Origin: CAZUCU01 sp964589635
Lineage (GTDB): Bacteria > Patescibacteriota > Minisyncoccia > Phycocordibacterales > JAACPR01
DNA length: 25,999 bases
Reading direction: 5' to 3'
Assembly: GCA_964589635.1 (NCBI GenBank)
Contig: CAZPRI010000008.1
Span: forward strand, 1-25,999
Part shown: piece after piece, positions 6,343-14,972 of the stretch
How positions within the stretch are numbered: position 1 is the stretch's first letter
Layout: each line of letters starts with the position of its first letter
Program-made: the position numbers and the translations under genes
Notes under the pieces: model-generated
What the model was told of the DNA's origin: nothing
The model's database searches: none
Seen by the model: only the letters and a program-made list of their open reading frames with translations

Positions 6343-8042
6343 TGATACGAAGGATTTTCAAAAAAAGGGGAAGAGTAAATATGAGTAAGGATATTGATCC
6401 GGATGAAATTTTCATGGACTCACAGAACCTTCCGCAATTTGATATAGATCAAATGGAAGGAAGAATTGAGAAAACTGTTTCCAGAAAAACAATAACTTTT
6501 CTGTCATTCATTTTTATTTTTTTCTTTTTATTTTTGTCGTATAAGATTTTTACACTACAAGTTTTGTCTGGCGAGGAATTTAGGGAGATAAGTGAAAATA
6601 ATAGACTTCGCCATTCAGTTATTTTTGCTGCGAGAGGTAATATTCTAGATAGGAATGGTGAATTACTTGCTTGGAATGAGCCACAGTCAGAGAATCAAGA
6701 TTTTCCAAAAAGGGTGTATTCAGAAAAAGATGGATTTGCCAATTTGATCGGTTATATTAAATACCCTCAACAGGACGCCAAAGGTTTTTATTATGAATTT
6801 GATTACAAGGGTATTGATGGGGTCGAGCAGATTTTTGATGATTCACTTTCTGGGGAGAACGGAAGGACGATAGTCGAAACAAACGCATTAGGAGATATGA
6901 TATCTGAAAATACAATCTTTAATTCTAAGCAAGGTGAGTCTATTAATTTGAGTATTGATTCTGGTGTTCAAGAAAATTTGTATTCTTCTATAAAGAGTGT
7001 TGCTGATGATGTCGGATTTAATGGAGGTGGTGGAATAATCATGAGTATTCATACAGGGGAGGTTCTGGCCATGGCCACATATCCAGAGCTAGATTCTCAA
7101 AAACTTACAGATGGAGATAAAGAATATTTGAGTGCTGTAAATTCTGATCCACGAAATCCCTTTTTAAATAGAATTACACAAGGACTATATACTCCAGGTT
7201 CAATCGTAAAACCCTTTATGGCTTTAGCTGTTTTGAATGAAGGGGTAATTGATGAGTATACAAATATTGTTTCTACTGGAAAATTAGAGGTTCCTAATCC
7301 ATACAACCCAAGTAATCCAACATTCTTTTCTGACTGGAAGGCACATGGTGCAGTTGATGTGAGACATGCTTTAGCAGTTTCATCTAATATTTATTTTTAT
7401 GTTGTTGGTGGGGGACATAATGATATTGAGGGCCTTGGTATTACAAGACTAGAGAAATATATGAGAAGTTTTGGTTTCGGTAAGGCTGTCGAAGGAGATA
7501 TTTCTTCTCCTCTATCTGGGACAATACCAAGCCCAGAATGGAAGGCAGAGAACTTTGATGGAGATATTTGGAGACTTGGTGATACATATTTTACATCCAT
7601 TGGGCAGTATGGTTTTCAGGTGACACCTATTCAGGTCGTGAGATCAATCGCCATGATTGCAAACGAAGGAAAAATTCTGAATCCAAAACTGATCAAAGAT
7701 TCAAAGCCAGAGGTTGATATGGAAGTGGAAAATATAAGCCGTGAGACATATAAGATTGTAAAGGAAGGAATGAGACTGTCTGTACTTGAAGGAACAGCTA
7801 AGGGTTTGAATCTTTCTGAGGTTGAAATAGCAGGAAAGACTGGAACGGCCGAGCTTGGAGTCTCAAAAGATAATGTTAACTCTTGGACCGTCGGATTTTT
7901 CCCATATCAAAATCCTCAATATGCATTCGCAATATTTATGGAGAAAGGTAGTAGAAAAAATTTAATTGGAGGTGTTGCTGTTACGAGAAGACTTTTTGAT
8001 TGGATGAAGGTTCATACCCCAGAATACTTTGGAATCGAATAA
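6342..8042 (+). CDS. mrdA: Penicillin-binding protein 2, peptidoglycan transpeptidase
   Basis: This 566-residue class B penicillin-binding protein cross-links peptidoglycan during cell elongation. One membrane anchor lies at about residues 51-72, followed by the dimerisation domain (AARGNILDRNGELLA, about 96-110) and the transpeptidase domain with the three active-site motifs: SIVK (Ser287), SSN (347-349) and KTG (499-501). All are intact. The ATG at 6342 overlaps the stop of the mreD-like gene (TAATG); another ATG at 6381 has a purine-rich stretch upstream and cannot be excluded. PBP2 rather than PBP3 is chosen because it pairs with an MreD-like gene and because the dcw cluster further on carries its own ftsI. 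Confidence 0.93.
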   Translation: MIRRIFKKRGRVNMSKDIDPDEIFMDSQNLPQFDIDQMEGRIEKTVSRKTITFLSFIFIFFFLFLSYKIFTLQVLSGEEFREISENNRLRHSVIFAARGNILDRNGELLAWNEPQSENQDFPKRVYSEKDGFANLIGYIKYPQQDAKGFYYEFDYKGIDGVEQIFDDSLSGENGRTIVETNALGDMISENTIFNSKQGESINLSIDSGVQENLYSSIKSVADDVGFNGGGGIIMSIHTGEVLAMATYPELDSQKLTDGDKEYLSAVNSDPRNPFLNRITQGLYTPGSIVKPFMALAVLNEGVIDEYTNIVSTGKLEVPNPYNPSNPTFFSDWKAHGAVDVRHALAVSSNIYFYVVGGGHNDIEGLGITRLEKYMRSFGFGKAVEGDISSPLSGTIPSPEWKAENFDGDIWRLGDTYFTSIGQYGFQVTPIQVVRSIAMIANEGKILNPKLIKDSKPEVDMEVENISRETYKIVKEGMRLSVLEGTAKGLNLSEVEIAGKTGTAELGVSKDNVNSWTVGFFPYQNPQYAFAIFMEKGSRKNLIGGVAVTRRLFDWMKVHTPEYFGIE

Positions 8043-8085
8043 AAATACCTTAAATATTACAAAACGGATGTCATTTTTTGACCAC

Positions 8086-8113
8086 TTTACTTTCCATTTT
8101 TTACCTGTATAAT
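8086..8113 (+). promoter_or_regulatory. Putative promoter of greA
   Basis: TTTACT (8086-8091) and TATAAT (8108-8113) are spaced by 16 bases in the gap behind mrdA. The transcript would start near 8120 and have a leader of about 23 bases before the greA ATG, in which I see no clear Shine-Dalgarno sequence. Confidence 0.55.
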
Positions 8114-8142
8114 TTCTTTCTATTAATTATCTATGTATTGAT

Positions 8143-8607
8143 ATGAATGACAAAGTGTATATAACAGAAGATAAATGTAAGGATTTAGCTCTTGAGCTAA
8201 AGGAATTAACTACTGTAAAACGAAAAGAGGTTGCAGAACATTTGCAATACGCTAAAGGAATGGGAGATTTGTCAGAAAATGCTGAATATCATGAAGCTAG
8301 GGATGAGCAAGCAAAAATCGAATCTAGAATTTCTCAAATAGAAAACATCATCAAGAATGCAGAAATTGTACGACATAAATCAAGTAGTACTGTTGAAGTT
8401 GGTTCAGAAGTTGTAATTCAAAAAATTAAAGAAAAAGAAAGCAAAACTTTTATTGTCGTTGGTTCAGAAGAAGCTGATATGTTGGCTGGGAAAATTTCAA
8501 ACATTTCACCACTTGGAACAGCTTTACTTGGAAAGAAGAAAGGAGATACTTTTGAAATGACTACTCCAAAAGGAAATATTGAATATAAGATTATTAGCGT
8601 TAAATAA
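8143..8607 (+). CDS. greA: Transcription elongation factor GreA
   Basis: The 154-residue length and layout are those of GreA. The N-terminal half is the antiparallel coiled coil that enters the RNA polymerase secondary channel; its tip carries the conserved acidic motif GDLSENAEYHEA (about residues 42-53), whose Asp/Glu pair helps Mg2+-dependent cleavage of backtracked RNA. The C-terminal half is the FKBP-like domain (VVGSEEADMLAGKISNISP, then a LLGKKKGD segment). It has its own promoter and is followed at once by lysS, a common pairing in bacteria. The lysS promoter starts at the base after the greA stop, so the two are tightly packed. Confidence 0.95.
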   Translation: MNDKVYITEDKCKDLALELKELTTVKRKEVAEHLQYAKGMGDLSENAEYHEARDEQAKIESRISQIENIIKNAEIVRHKSSSTVEVGSEVVIQKIKEKESKTFIVVGSEEADMLAGKISNISPLGTALLGKKKGDTFEMTTPKGNIEYKIISVK

Positions 8608-8616
8608 TGTTATAAT
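8608..8616 (+). promoter_or_regulatory. Extended -10 promoter of lysS (leaderless)
   Basis: TGTTATAAT is a perfect extended -10 element beginning one base after the greA stop. The hexamer (8611-8616) ends 6 bases before the lysS ATG at 8623, so the predicted transcript start is the A of the start codon. No Shine-Dalgarno sequence lies in the gap. Confidence 0.6.
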
Positions 8617-8622
8617 TTTTCC

Positions 8623-10098
8623 ATGGCATCTCCCGAGGAATTACGAGCAAATAGGCTTGAAAAAAGAAATAAGTTGGAACTAGCAGGAATTAATCCTTAT
8701 CCTTCAGAATCTAAGCGGACTCACGAGTTGAGTGAAGTAATGGATAATTTCGATACTTTATTTGATAAAGAGATAATTATTTCTGGTAGAGTAATGTCTC
8801 AAAGAGGGCAAGGAGCTATTTTATTTGTCGACATTTTTGATGGAACTTCAAAATTTCAAATTGTATTAAAAAAGGATAACAATATTGTTTATTTTGATAA
8901 TGATGAACAGGATGGCTTTTCCTTATTTAAGGATGTTGCGGATCTTGGAGATTTTATAGAGGTAAGGGGAAAACTATTTATTACAAAAACAGAGCAAAAA
9001 AGTTTGGATGTTTCAGCTTGGAGAATGCTCACAAAATCAATAATGCCAATACCTGATTCCTTTTATGGTCTAAAGGATGAGGATGAAAGATTTAGAAAAA
9101 GATATTTAGATTTGCTTTTGAATGATGAAGCGAGGGATATTTTTTATAAAAAAGCAAAATTCTGGCAAACTGTGAGAAACTTCCTTTTAGAAAAAAGGTT
9201 TTTGGAGGTTGAGACTCCAACATTGGAGGTTACTACGGGTGGTGCAGAAGCGAGACCTTTTTCAACACATCACAATGATTTTGATTTAGATGTACACCTT
9301 AGAATTTCAGTTGGAGAACTTTGGCAGAAAAGATTAATGGCGGCTGGGTACCCACGAACTTTTGAAATTGGAAGAGTGTATAGAAATGAAGGTTCAAGTT
9401 CAGAACATGTTCAAGAATTCACAAACATGGAATTTTATGCGGCATTCATGAATATCGAAACTGGGAAAGATATGGTTCGAGATTTGTATATTAAAATTGC
9501 GAAGGATGTTTTTGGTAGAACAAATTTTGAGACAAGGGGACACTCGTTCGATTTAGGAAGTGAGTGGGATGAAATTGACTATGTTGGTGAAATATTAAAA
9601 CAGACAGGAATTGATGTTCTTGAATCTGATGAAAAGGAGATGGAGGAAAAATTAAAAGAACTACATGTTAAATTTGATGGAAAAAATAGAGAAAGAATGA
9701 CGGACTCTCTTTGGAAATATTGCAGAAAAAATATTGCTGGTCCAGCTTTTCTAGTAAATCATCCAAAACTTGTTGCACCACTTTCGAAAGAGCATCCTGA
9801 AGATAGTAGGAAAACAGAAATGTTTCAAGTTATTATTGCAGGTTCAGAAATAGGTAGAGCCCATTCAGAATTAAATGATGCTGTTGATCAAAAAGAAAGG
9901 TTTGATGAGCAAAATAGACTATTGAAGGAAGGTGATGATGAGGCTATGATGCCGGATCATGAATTCGTAGAAATGTTGGAATATGGAATGCCACCAACTT
10001 TTGGTTTTGGTTTTGGTGAAAGATTCTTTGCCTTCTTGGCAGATAAACCAATTAGGGAGATTCAAATGTTTCCATTGATGAAGCCTAGATTAGAATGA
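8623..10098 (+). CDS. lysS: Lysyl-tRNA synthetase, class II
   Basis: This 491-residue enzyme charges tRNA-Lys with lysine. An N-terminal OB-fold anticodon-binding domain (about residues 50-155, with ISGRVMSQRGQGAILFVDI) precedes the class II catalytic core. RFRKRYLDLL and FLEVETPTLE cover motif 1; GRVYRNEGSSSEHVQEFTN is motif 2, with the ATP-binding Arg; GFGFGERF, with IREIQMFPLMKP at the end, is motif 3. Motif 3 reads GERF where many LysRS have GIDR, a small variation. An acidic insertion (near residues 327-345) lies between motifs 2 and 3. The length is close to the usual 490-505. The start is set by the ATG 6 bases behind a strong -10 element. A terminator follows. Confidence 0.95.
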   Translation: MASPEELRANRLEKRNKLELAGINPYPSESKRTHELSEVMDNFDTLFDKEIIISGRVMSQRGQGAILFVDIFDGTSKFQIVLKKDNNIVYFDNDEQDGFSLFKDVADLGDFIEVRGKLFITKTEQKSLDVSAWRMLTKSIMPIPDSFYGLKDEDERFRKRYLDLLLNDEARDIFYKKAKFWQTVRNFLLEKRFLEVETPTLEVTTGGAEARPFSTHHNDFDLDVHLRISVGELWQKRLMAAGYPRTFEIGRVYRNEGSSSEHVQEFTNMEFYAAFMNIETGKDMVRDLYIKIAKDVFGRTNFETRGHSFDLGSEWDEIDYVGEILKQTGIDVLESDEKEMEEKLKELHVKFDGKNRERMTDSLWKYCRKNIAGPAFLVNHPKLVAPLSKEHPEDSRKTEMFQVIIAGSEIGRAHSELNDAVDQKERFDEQNRLLKEGDDEAMMPDHEFVEMLEYGMPPTFGFGFGERFFAFLADKPIREIQMFPLMKPRLE

Positions 10099-10113
10099 AT
10101 TGTGAATAAAAAA

Positions 10114-10140
10114 GCCGCGCCCGAAGGGCGCGGCTTTTTT
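10114..10140 (+). terminator. Rho-independent terminator of lysS
   Basis: A perfect 9-bp GC stem (GCCGCGCCC / GGGCGCGGC, loop GAA, 10114-10134) is followed by six T. It starts 16 bases after the lysS stop. Confidence 0.95.
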
Positions 10141-10166
10141 ATTTTTATGTGGAAAACTATTAAGTA

Positions 10167-10217
10167 AAGTGTCACTAAGTGGGTTATAATATTAATCAAG
10201 TGGGATAAAGTGGTAAA
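10167..10217 (+). promoter_or_regulatory. MraZ operator: four AAGTG boxes
   Basis: AAGTG begins at 10167, 10177, 10198 and 10208. Each pair is spaced by exactly 10 bases and the two pairs by 31, so all boxes lie on one face of the helix. MraZ is known to bind direct repeats with a TGGG/GTGG core upstream of its own gene and to repress the dcw operon. A TATAAT (10185-10190) lies between the pairs, and the extended -10 of mraZ (10211-10219) overlaps the last box, so binding would block transcription. The box sequence is read here, not taken from a database. Confidence 0.7.
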
Positions 10218-10219
10218 AT
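10211..10219 (+). promoter_or_regulatory. Extended -10 promoter of mraZ (leaderless)
   Basis: TGGTAAAAT fits an extended -10 element and its hexamer ends 7 bases before the mraZ ATG at 10227. A second candidate -10, TATAAT at 10185-10190, would give a leader of about 30 bases. Both are inside the AAGTG box array. Confidence 0.5.
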
Positions 10220-10226
10220 TTATATA

Positions 10227-10661
10227 ATGTTAATTGGAGAGTATAAACACACGATTGATGAAAAAAAGAGAATTTCTATTCCAAGTAAGTTTAGGAAGAT
10301 TCTCGGAAAGAAACTCGTGATTACTCATGGGCTAGATAATTGTTTGTTTATTTATCCAATTAAAGAGTGGAACAATATTGCAGCAAAATTAGGAGAACTT
10401 GGAATGGGGCAAGCTGACAGAAGAGGATTCAATCGATTCATTCTTTCAGGAGCATCCGAAATATCAATTGATTCTGTGGGAAGAATCTTGATACCAGAAC
10501 ATCTAAAACAATTTGCAAAAGTAAAGACAAAAGTTGTTTTTGCTGGTGTCTATAACCGAATAGAGGTTTGGGACGAAGCAATGTGGGAAAACTATAAAAC
10601 TGGCGTTGTAAAAAATGCTGACCAAGTTGCAGAGCGACTTGGGGAAATAGGGGCTATCTAA
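10227..10661 (+). CDS. mraZ: MraZ, transcriptional regulator of the division/cell-wall cluster
   Basis: The 144-residue protein has the two tandem SpoVT/AbrB-like halves of MraZ: the first opens with GEYKHTIDEKKRISIPSKFR (about residues 4-23) and the second with SEISIDSVGRILIPEHLK (about 77-94). Each has the Asp-x-x-x-Arg motif family members use to bind DNA. MraZ forms ring-shaped oligomers that bind repeated boxes in front of its own operon. It is the first gene of a dcw cluster, as usual, and four matching boxes lie just upstream, so autoregulation is likely. rsmH follows after 3 bases. Confidence 0.95.
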   Translation: MLIGEYKHTIDEKKRISIPSKFRKILGKKLVITHGLDNCLFIYPIKEWNNIAAKLGELGMGQADRRGFNRFILSGASEISIDSVGRILIPEHLKQFAKVKTKVVFAGVYNRIEVWDEAMWENYKTGVVKNADQVAERLGEIGAI

Positions 10662-10664
10662 AAA

Positions 10665-11570
10665 ATGAGACATAAACCTGTTCTTATAAAAGAAGTAATA
10701 GAAAATATTGATCTGAAAGATGGTGATACGTATTTGGATTTGACCTTGGGAAGTGCTGGACACTCACAAGCTGTCTGTAGTTTGGGATTAAAGAACTTAA
10801 CAATTATTGGATTAGATAAAGACATTGAGGCTATTGAGAGATCTGGTAAATATTTGGAAAATTGTAAGGCTAAAATTATTCTTGAAAATTCTCCAAATAA
10901 TTTACTTGATGAAGTTCTGTCAAAACATGGTATTGAAGGAGTCGATGCAATCTTAATTGATTTAGGAATATCTTCTGAGCAATTAGATATTTCTGGTAGA
11001 GGTTTCACTTTTCAAAGAGATGAGCCACTACTGATGACAATGAAAAAAGATTTAACTGACTCTGATCTAACTGCAAGAATTATTGTAAATACTTTTGCTG
11101 AGGAATCACTTGCAGATATAATTTATGGTTTCGGAGAAGAAAGATATTCAAGAAGAATTGCAAAGGGGATTGTTGAGGCAAGACAAGAAAAAGAAATTAA
11201 AACAACTTTTGATCTTGTAGATATAATCAAGAATTCTACACCTAAAAGATATCATCACTTAAAATCACATCCGGCTACGAGGACTTTTCAGGCGTTAAGG
11301 ATGGTTGTGAATGAAGAATACCAAACACTAACTATTACATTGAACAAGGCATTTAATTATTTGAATCCAGGAGCAAAATTATTAGTAATATCATTCCATT
11401 CGATTGAAGACAGAATTGTAAAAAAATGGATAAGAGAGAAACATGATCAGGGATTAGGGGTGAGGGTGAACAAAAAACCTCTCGCTCCCACAAGAGAGGA
11501 AGTACTAGATAATCCAAGATCAAGAAGTTCGAAATTAAGAATTATTCAAAAAAATGAACAAGAACACTAA
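10665..11570 (+). CDS. rsmH: 16S rRNA (cytosine-1402 N4)-methyltransferase RsmH
   Basis: This 301-residue protein (formerly MraW) methylates N4 of C1402 in the 16S rRNA decoding centre using S-adenosylmethionine. The SAM-binding motif reads DLTLGSAGHS (about residues 24-33; most members have GxGGHS, here SAGHS). DLGISSEQLD (about 100-109), RGFTF, SHPATRTFQALRMVVNEE (about 202-219) and ISFHSIEDRIVK near the C-terminus are the family signatures. Length is normal. It is second in the dcw cluster and its end overlaps the start of the ftsL-like gene by 17 bases. Confidence 0.95.
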   Translation: MRHKPVLIKEVIENIDLKDGDTYLDLTLGSAGHSQAVCSLGLKNLTIIGLDKDIEAIERSGKYLENCKAKIILENSPNNLLDEVLSKHGIEGVDAILIDLGISSEQLDISGRGFTFQRDEPLLMTMKKDLTDSDLTARIIVNTFAEESLADIIYGFGEERYSRRIAKGIVEARQEKEIKTTFDLVDIIKNSTPKRYHHLKSHPATRTFQALRMVVNEEYQTLTITLNKAFNYLNPGAKLLVISFHSIEDRIVKKWIREKHDQGLGVRVNKKPLAPTREEVLDNPRSRSSKLRIIQKNEQEH

Positions 11571-11877
11571 AAAAAACGTATTAAACATTTTTCAAGCAAG
11601 AAAATTAAATATCCTATTTATAGGTGTAATAGTAATGATGTTATTTACCTACATTTATTCATACCAAGTATCAGTTACCTTCGCTTCTTCAATAGAATCT
11701 TTTGAGGATAAAATTTCAAACATGGAATCAGAGATTTCTGAATTAGAAGTCCAGCTTGTTGAAAATAAGAGAGGAGTAAGTAAGAGTATTGCAACTGAGA
11801 AAGGCTTTGTTGCTCTGGAGGACGTTGTATTTATTAAGAGAAATTCTGAAACAGCTTTAAATGCAATCTCAAATTAG
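11554..11877 (+). CDS. ftsL: FtsL-like division protein
   Basis: The 107-residue product has a short basic N-terminus, one transmembrane segment (about residues 18-38) and then a Glu/Ser-rich helical stretch (about 45-78) with heptad-like spacing, the topology of the bitopic division protein FtsL. FtsL proteins differ greatly in sequence and are recognised by this architecture and by their place between rsmH and ftsI, as here. FtsL pairs with FtsB through its coiled coil to activate FtsW-FtsI at the septum. It overlaps both neighbours (rsmH by 17 bases, ftsI by 17), which implies translational coupling. Confidence 0.75.
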   Translation: MNKNTKKNVLNIFQARKLNILFIGVIVMMLFTYIYSYQVSVTFASSIESFEDKISNMESEISELEVQLVENKRGVSKSIATEKGFVALEDVVFIKRNSETALNAISN

Positions 11878-13573
11878 TAAATTCTGGATAAGATTTACTA
11901 CTTTAGGGGTGGCATTATTATCACTTCTGTTTCTTTTTAGATTGTATAATTTACAGGTTGTAAATCATGATTCATTTGAGGATTTATCGAGTAGGCAACA
12001 ATACTCATTATATTCAAATAATCAAAACAGAGGATCAATAATTTTTAAATATAGAAACGGTGATGATTTTTTTGCAGCAACAAATAAGACTGGCTATACA
12101 TTAGAGATAAATCCACAAATAATTAAAAATCCAGAGGATACTTATAATATCCTCTCTTCGATTATTGAATTAAATCAAGATGATTACTTTCAGAAGGCTA
12201 ACAAAGAAGATGATAATTCAGAAATTTTAACAAAAAGAATTGATATTAAAACCGCAGAAAAGATATTGGATCTAGATTTACAGGGAGTTATTTTATCAAA
12301 AGAGAAGTGGAGATTCTATCCAGGAAAAGAATTAGCCGCACAGGTATTAGGTTTTCAATCATATAAAGGTGATAGTACTGAAATAGAGGGTCGTTATGGT
12401 CTAGAGAGATATTATGATGATATATTATCGATTGATGATAGTTCAGTCTTCAAGAATTTTTTCGTAGAGATATTCTCAGGTATAGAAAAAAACTTTGAAT
12501 CTGAGGACTTGGAGGGGTCCCTGATTTCAACAATAGAACCGAATGTTCAGACATTCACAGAGGAAGTTATTTATCAGGTGGAAGAAAAATGGTCATCAAA
12601 AAGAACTGGTGCTATCGTTATGAATCCAAATACCGGTGAAATATATGCAATGGCATTAAACCCATCTTTTGATGTAAATGAATTTAGTATGGAAGATAGT
12701 GTTTCAATTTTTAATAACGATTTGGTTGAAGGAATTTATGAAATGGGTTCTATAATCAAACCTTTAACTGTTGCAATTGGATTGGATACAAATACTATCA
12801 CTAGTGAAACAACGTATGACGATAAAGGCTTTCTAACTCTAAACACGGAAACAATTTACAATTATGATAAAAGAGGAAGAGGGGTAGTAAATATGCAAGA
12901 AGTTCTAAATCAATCTCTAAATACTGGGGTTGCTTTTATTGCCTCTGAAGTCGGAAATAAAGTTTTCTCTGACTATATGAAAAGATTAATTGGTGATAAA
13001 AGTGGGATCGACCTTCCAAATGAAGTAAACCCTCAGGTCGCAAATCTCGATTCTCCGAGAGATATTGAGCATGCGACAGCATCATATGGTCATGGTATTG
13101 CAATGTCTCCTGTGCAGGTGATTAGGGGACTTGCAGCACTTGGGAATGGAGGTGAATTGGTTTCCCCTCATATTATTAAATCTGTAAAATATGATTTGGG
13201 AGAGGAGAAGAATAAAGCTCCAAAAAAGAAGGAGAGGATTTTTAAAGAAAGTACTTCAGAAGAAATAAGTCGGATGTTAACTAGGGTTGTAGACGAAGCT
13301 CTAATGAATGGAACTGTCGCACTACCAAACTATTCTATCGCTGCAAAAACAGGTACAGCTCTTGTGACAGATCAAGTTGATGGTGGATATTATGATGATA
13401 GATATTTGCACACATTCTTTGGGTATTTTCCATCATATGACCCTCAATTCATTATTTTACTTTACACGATAGAGCCAAAAGATGTATTGTATGCCTCACA
13501 CACATTAACCACACCTTTCATGGATTTGGTAAAATATTTAATAAATTATTACGAAATAGAACCTGATAGATAA
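11861..13573 (+). CDS. ftsI: Penicillin-binding protein 3 (FtsI), septal transpeptidase
   Basis: This 570-residue class B penicillin-binding protein makes septal peptidoglycan cross-links. A membrane anchor lies at about residues 12-30, the pedestal/dimerisation domain at about 50-220, and the transpeptidase domain after that. The active-site motifs are intact: SIIK (Ser297), SLN (352-354) and KTG (496-498). The usual RGxIxDRNG motif near residue 58 is degenerate (RGSIIFKYRNG), which is odd for the family. No C-terminal PASTA domain is present. It follows the ftsL-like gene in the standard dcw order, and murF follows after 4 bases. Confidence 0.93.
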   Translation: MQSQISKFWIRFTTLGVALLSLLFLFRLYNLQVVNHDSFEDLSSRQQYSLYSNNQNRGSIIFKYRNGDDFFAATNKTGYTLEINPQIIKNPEDTYNILSSIIELNQDDYFQKANKEDDNSEILTKRIDIKTAEKILDLDLQGVILSKEKWRFYPGKELAAQVLGFQSYKGDSTEIEGRYGLERYYDDILSIDDSSVFKNFFVEIFSGIEKNFESEDLEGSLISTIEPNVQTFTEEVIYQVEEKWSSKRTGAIVMNPNTGEIYAMALNPSFDVNEFSMEDSVSIFNNDLVEGIYEMGSIIKPLTVAIGLDTNTITSETTYDDKGFLTLNTETIYNYDKRGRGVVNMQEVLNQSLNTGVAFIASEVGNKVFSDYMKRLIGDKSGIDLPNEVNPQVANLDSPRDIEHATASYGHGIAMSPVQVIRGLAALGNGGELVSPHIIKSVKYDLGEEKNKAPKKKERIFKESTSEEISRMLTRVVDEALMNGTVALPNYSIAAKTGTALVTDQVDGGYYDDRYLHTFFGYFPSYDPQFIILLYTIEPKDVLYASHTLTTPFMDLVKYLINYYEIEPDR

Positions 13574-13577
13574 TATT

Positions 13578-14870
13578 ATGAAAAAAATACTAAAGAAAAT
13601 AATAATCACGATAATAACACTAGAGGCAAAATTAGTATTACTTAGATTCAAACCAAAAATTATTGCAATAACTGGTTCTGTTGGTAAGACTTCAACAAAG
13701 GATGCGGTTTTCTCTGCCTTATCAGACTCAATTCATATTAGAAAGAATCAAAAAAGTTTTAATTCGGAAATAGGTGTTCCTTTAACCATTTTAGGTCTAG
13801 ATAATGGATACAATGATTTTTTCAAGTGGCTCACAAATATATTTGAAGGCTTGCTTGTCCTGTTCACTAAAAAATATCCTGAACGACTCGTTTTGGAAGT
13901 TGGTGTTGATAGGCCAGGAGATATGGAGCATATGATGCGATGGATAAAAATAGATATTGCTATTTTTACGAGATTTCCAAATGTTCCTGCTCATGTAGAG
14001 TATTTCTCATCACCAAAAGAAGTTATAAATGAAAAAAAGAAAATGCTACTTGGCGTAAAACCTGATGGATACGTAGTTTTAAATGCAGATGATAGTGAAG
14101 TACTAAAAATAAAGGATGTATGTAAACGAAAGGTTATGACATTTGGTATTGAAAATGATGCCGATGTCAAAGTATCAAATGAAGAGATCATGTATGATTC
14201 CGCATTAAGACCGACGGGTGTAAATTTCAAGGTAGATTACAATAAAAATTCCATTCCAGTAAAAATCAAGGGAGTTCTAGGAAGACAACATATCTACCCT
14301 GTACTTGCTGGAATGATTTGTGGAATTATAGAGGGAATAACTCCTGTTCAGGTTTCAGAAGCAATGGAAAAACATCAATCTGCACCAGGGAGAATGACAA
14401 TTTTGTGGGGAATGAAGGACTCTATAATTATTGATGATTCTTATAATGCATCACCTGTGGCTGTGCAAGAAGCACTAAAAGTTTTAGGTAAAATACAAAG
14501 TAATGGGAAGAAAATTGCAGTCTTGGGAGATATGTCAGAAATTGGTAAATACACTGCAAACGAACATAAGATAATTGGAAAAATGGTTAATGATTTACAT
14601 ATTGATTATTTATTTACATTAGGAAAAAGAGCTGAATTTTTTGCAGAAGAGGCAATTAAAACAGGGATGAGTGTTGAAAATATTTTTATATTCAATGAGT
14701 ATGGTGAACTTACGAAAAAGCTGAAGGAAGTTATTGAAAAGGGAAGTATTATCTTAATAAAAGGTTCACAAATGATTAGGGCAGAGAAAATTGTTAAGGA
14801 AATTATGTACGAACCTGAATTAGCAAAGGATTTGCTGGTTAGACAAGACATTTTTTGGCTAGATAATTAG
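13578..14870 (+). CDS. murF: MurF-like Mur ligase
   Basis: MurF adds D-Ala-D-Ala to UDP-MurNAc-tripeptide, the last cytoplasmic step of peptidoglycan precursor synthesis. The ATP-binding loop ITGSVGKTSTKDA starts at residue 31, EVGVDRPGDMEHM and LNADDSEVL follow, and the Mur-ligase signature DDSYNASP sits near residue 290; a C-terminal glutamate-ligase domain follows (VLGDMSEIG). The total length (430) is near normal, yet the P-loop comes about 70 residues earlier than in E. coli MurF, so the N-terminal UDP-binding domain is missing; a hydrophobic N-terminus (about residues 6-22) replaces it. A segment near residues 75-95 is also hydrophobic. It may therefore be a divergent MurF or another Mur-type ligase. 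No murE, mraY or ftsW follows. Confidence 0.82.
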   Translation: MKKILKKIIITIITLEAKLVLLRFKPKIIAITGSVGKTSTKDAVFSALSDSIHIRKNQKSFNSEIGVPLTILGLDNGYNDFFKWLTNIFEGLLVLFTKKYPERLVLEVGVDRPGDMEHMMRWIKIDIAIFTRFPNVPAHVEYFSSPKEVINEKKKMLLGVKPDGYVVLNADDSEVLKIKDVCKRKVMTFGIENDADVKVSNEEIMYDSALRPTGVNFKVDYNKNSIPVKIKGVLGRQHIYPVLAGMICGIIEGITPVQVSEAMEKHQSAPGRMTILWGMKDSIIIDDSYNASPVAVQEALKVLGKIQSNGKKIAVLGDMSEIGKYTANEHKIIGKMVNDLHIDYLFTLGKRAEFFAEEAIKTGMSVENIFIFNEYGELTKKLKEVIEKGSIILIKGSQMIRAEKIVKEIMYEPELAKDLLVRQDIFWLDN

Positions 14871-14872
14871 GC

Positions 14873-14900
14873 TTTACAAATACATAATTTGTTATATAAT
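14873..14900 (+). promoter_or_regulatory. Putative promoter of the GC-rich phosphoesterase-like gene
   Basis: TTTACA (14873-14878) and TATAAT (14895-14900) are spaced by 16 bases directly behind murF. The leader would be about 66 bases long, unusual in this window. It holds AAGGA at 14950-14954, which is rather far (18 bases) from the TTG start. Confidence 0.6.
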
Positions 14901-14972
14901 ATAAAAGAAGTGCTCTTTGTCAATCTGATTAGAGACTTCTTGAACCTGTAAGGAATAGAAAGAACGACTACA

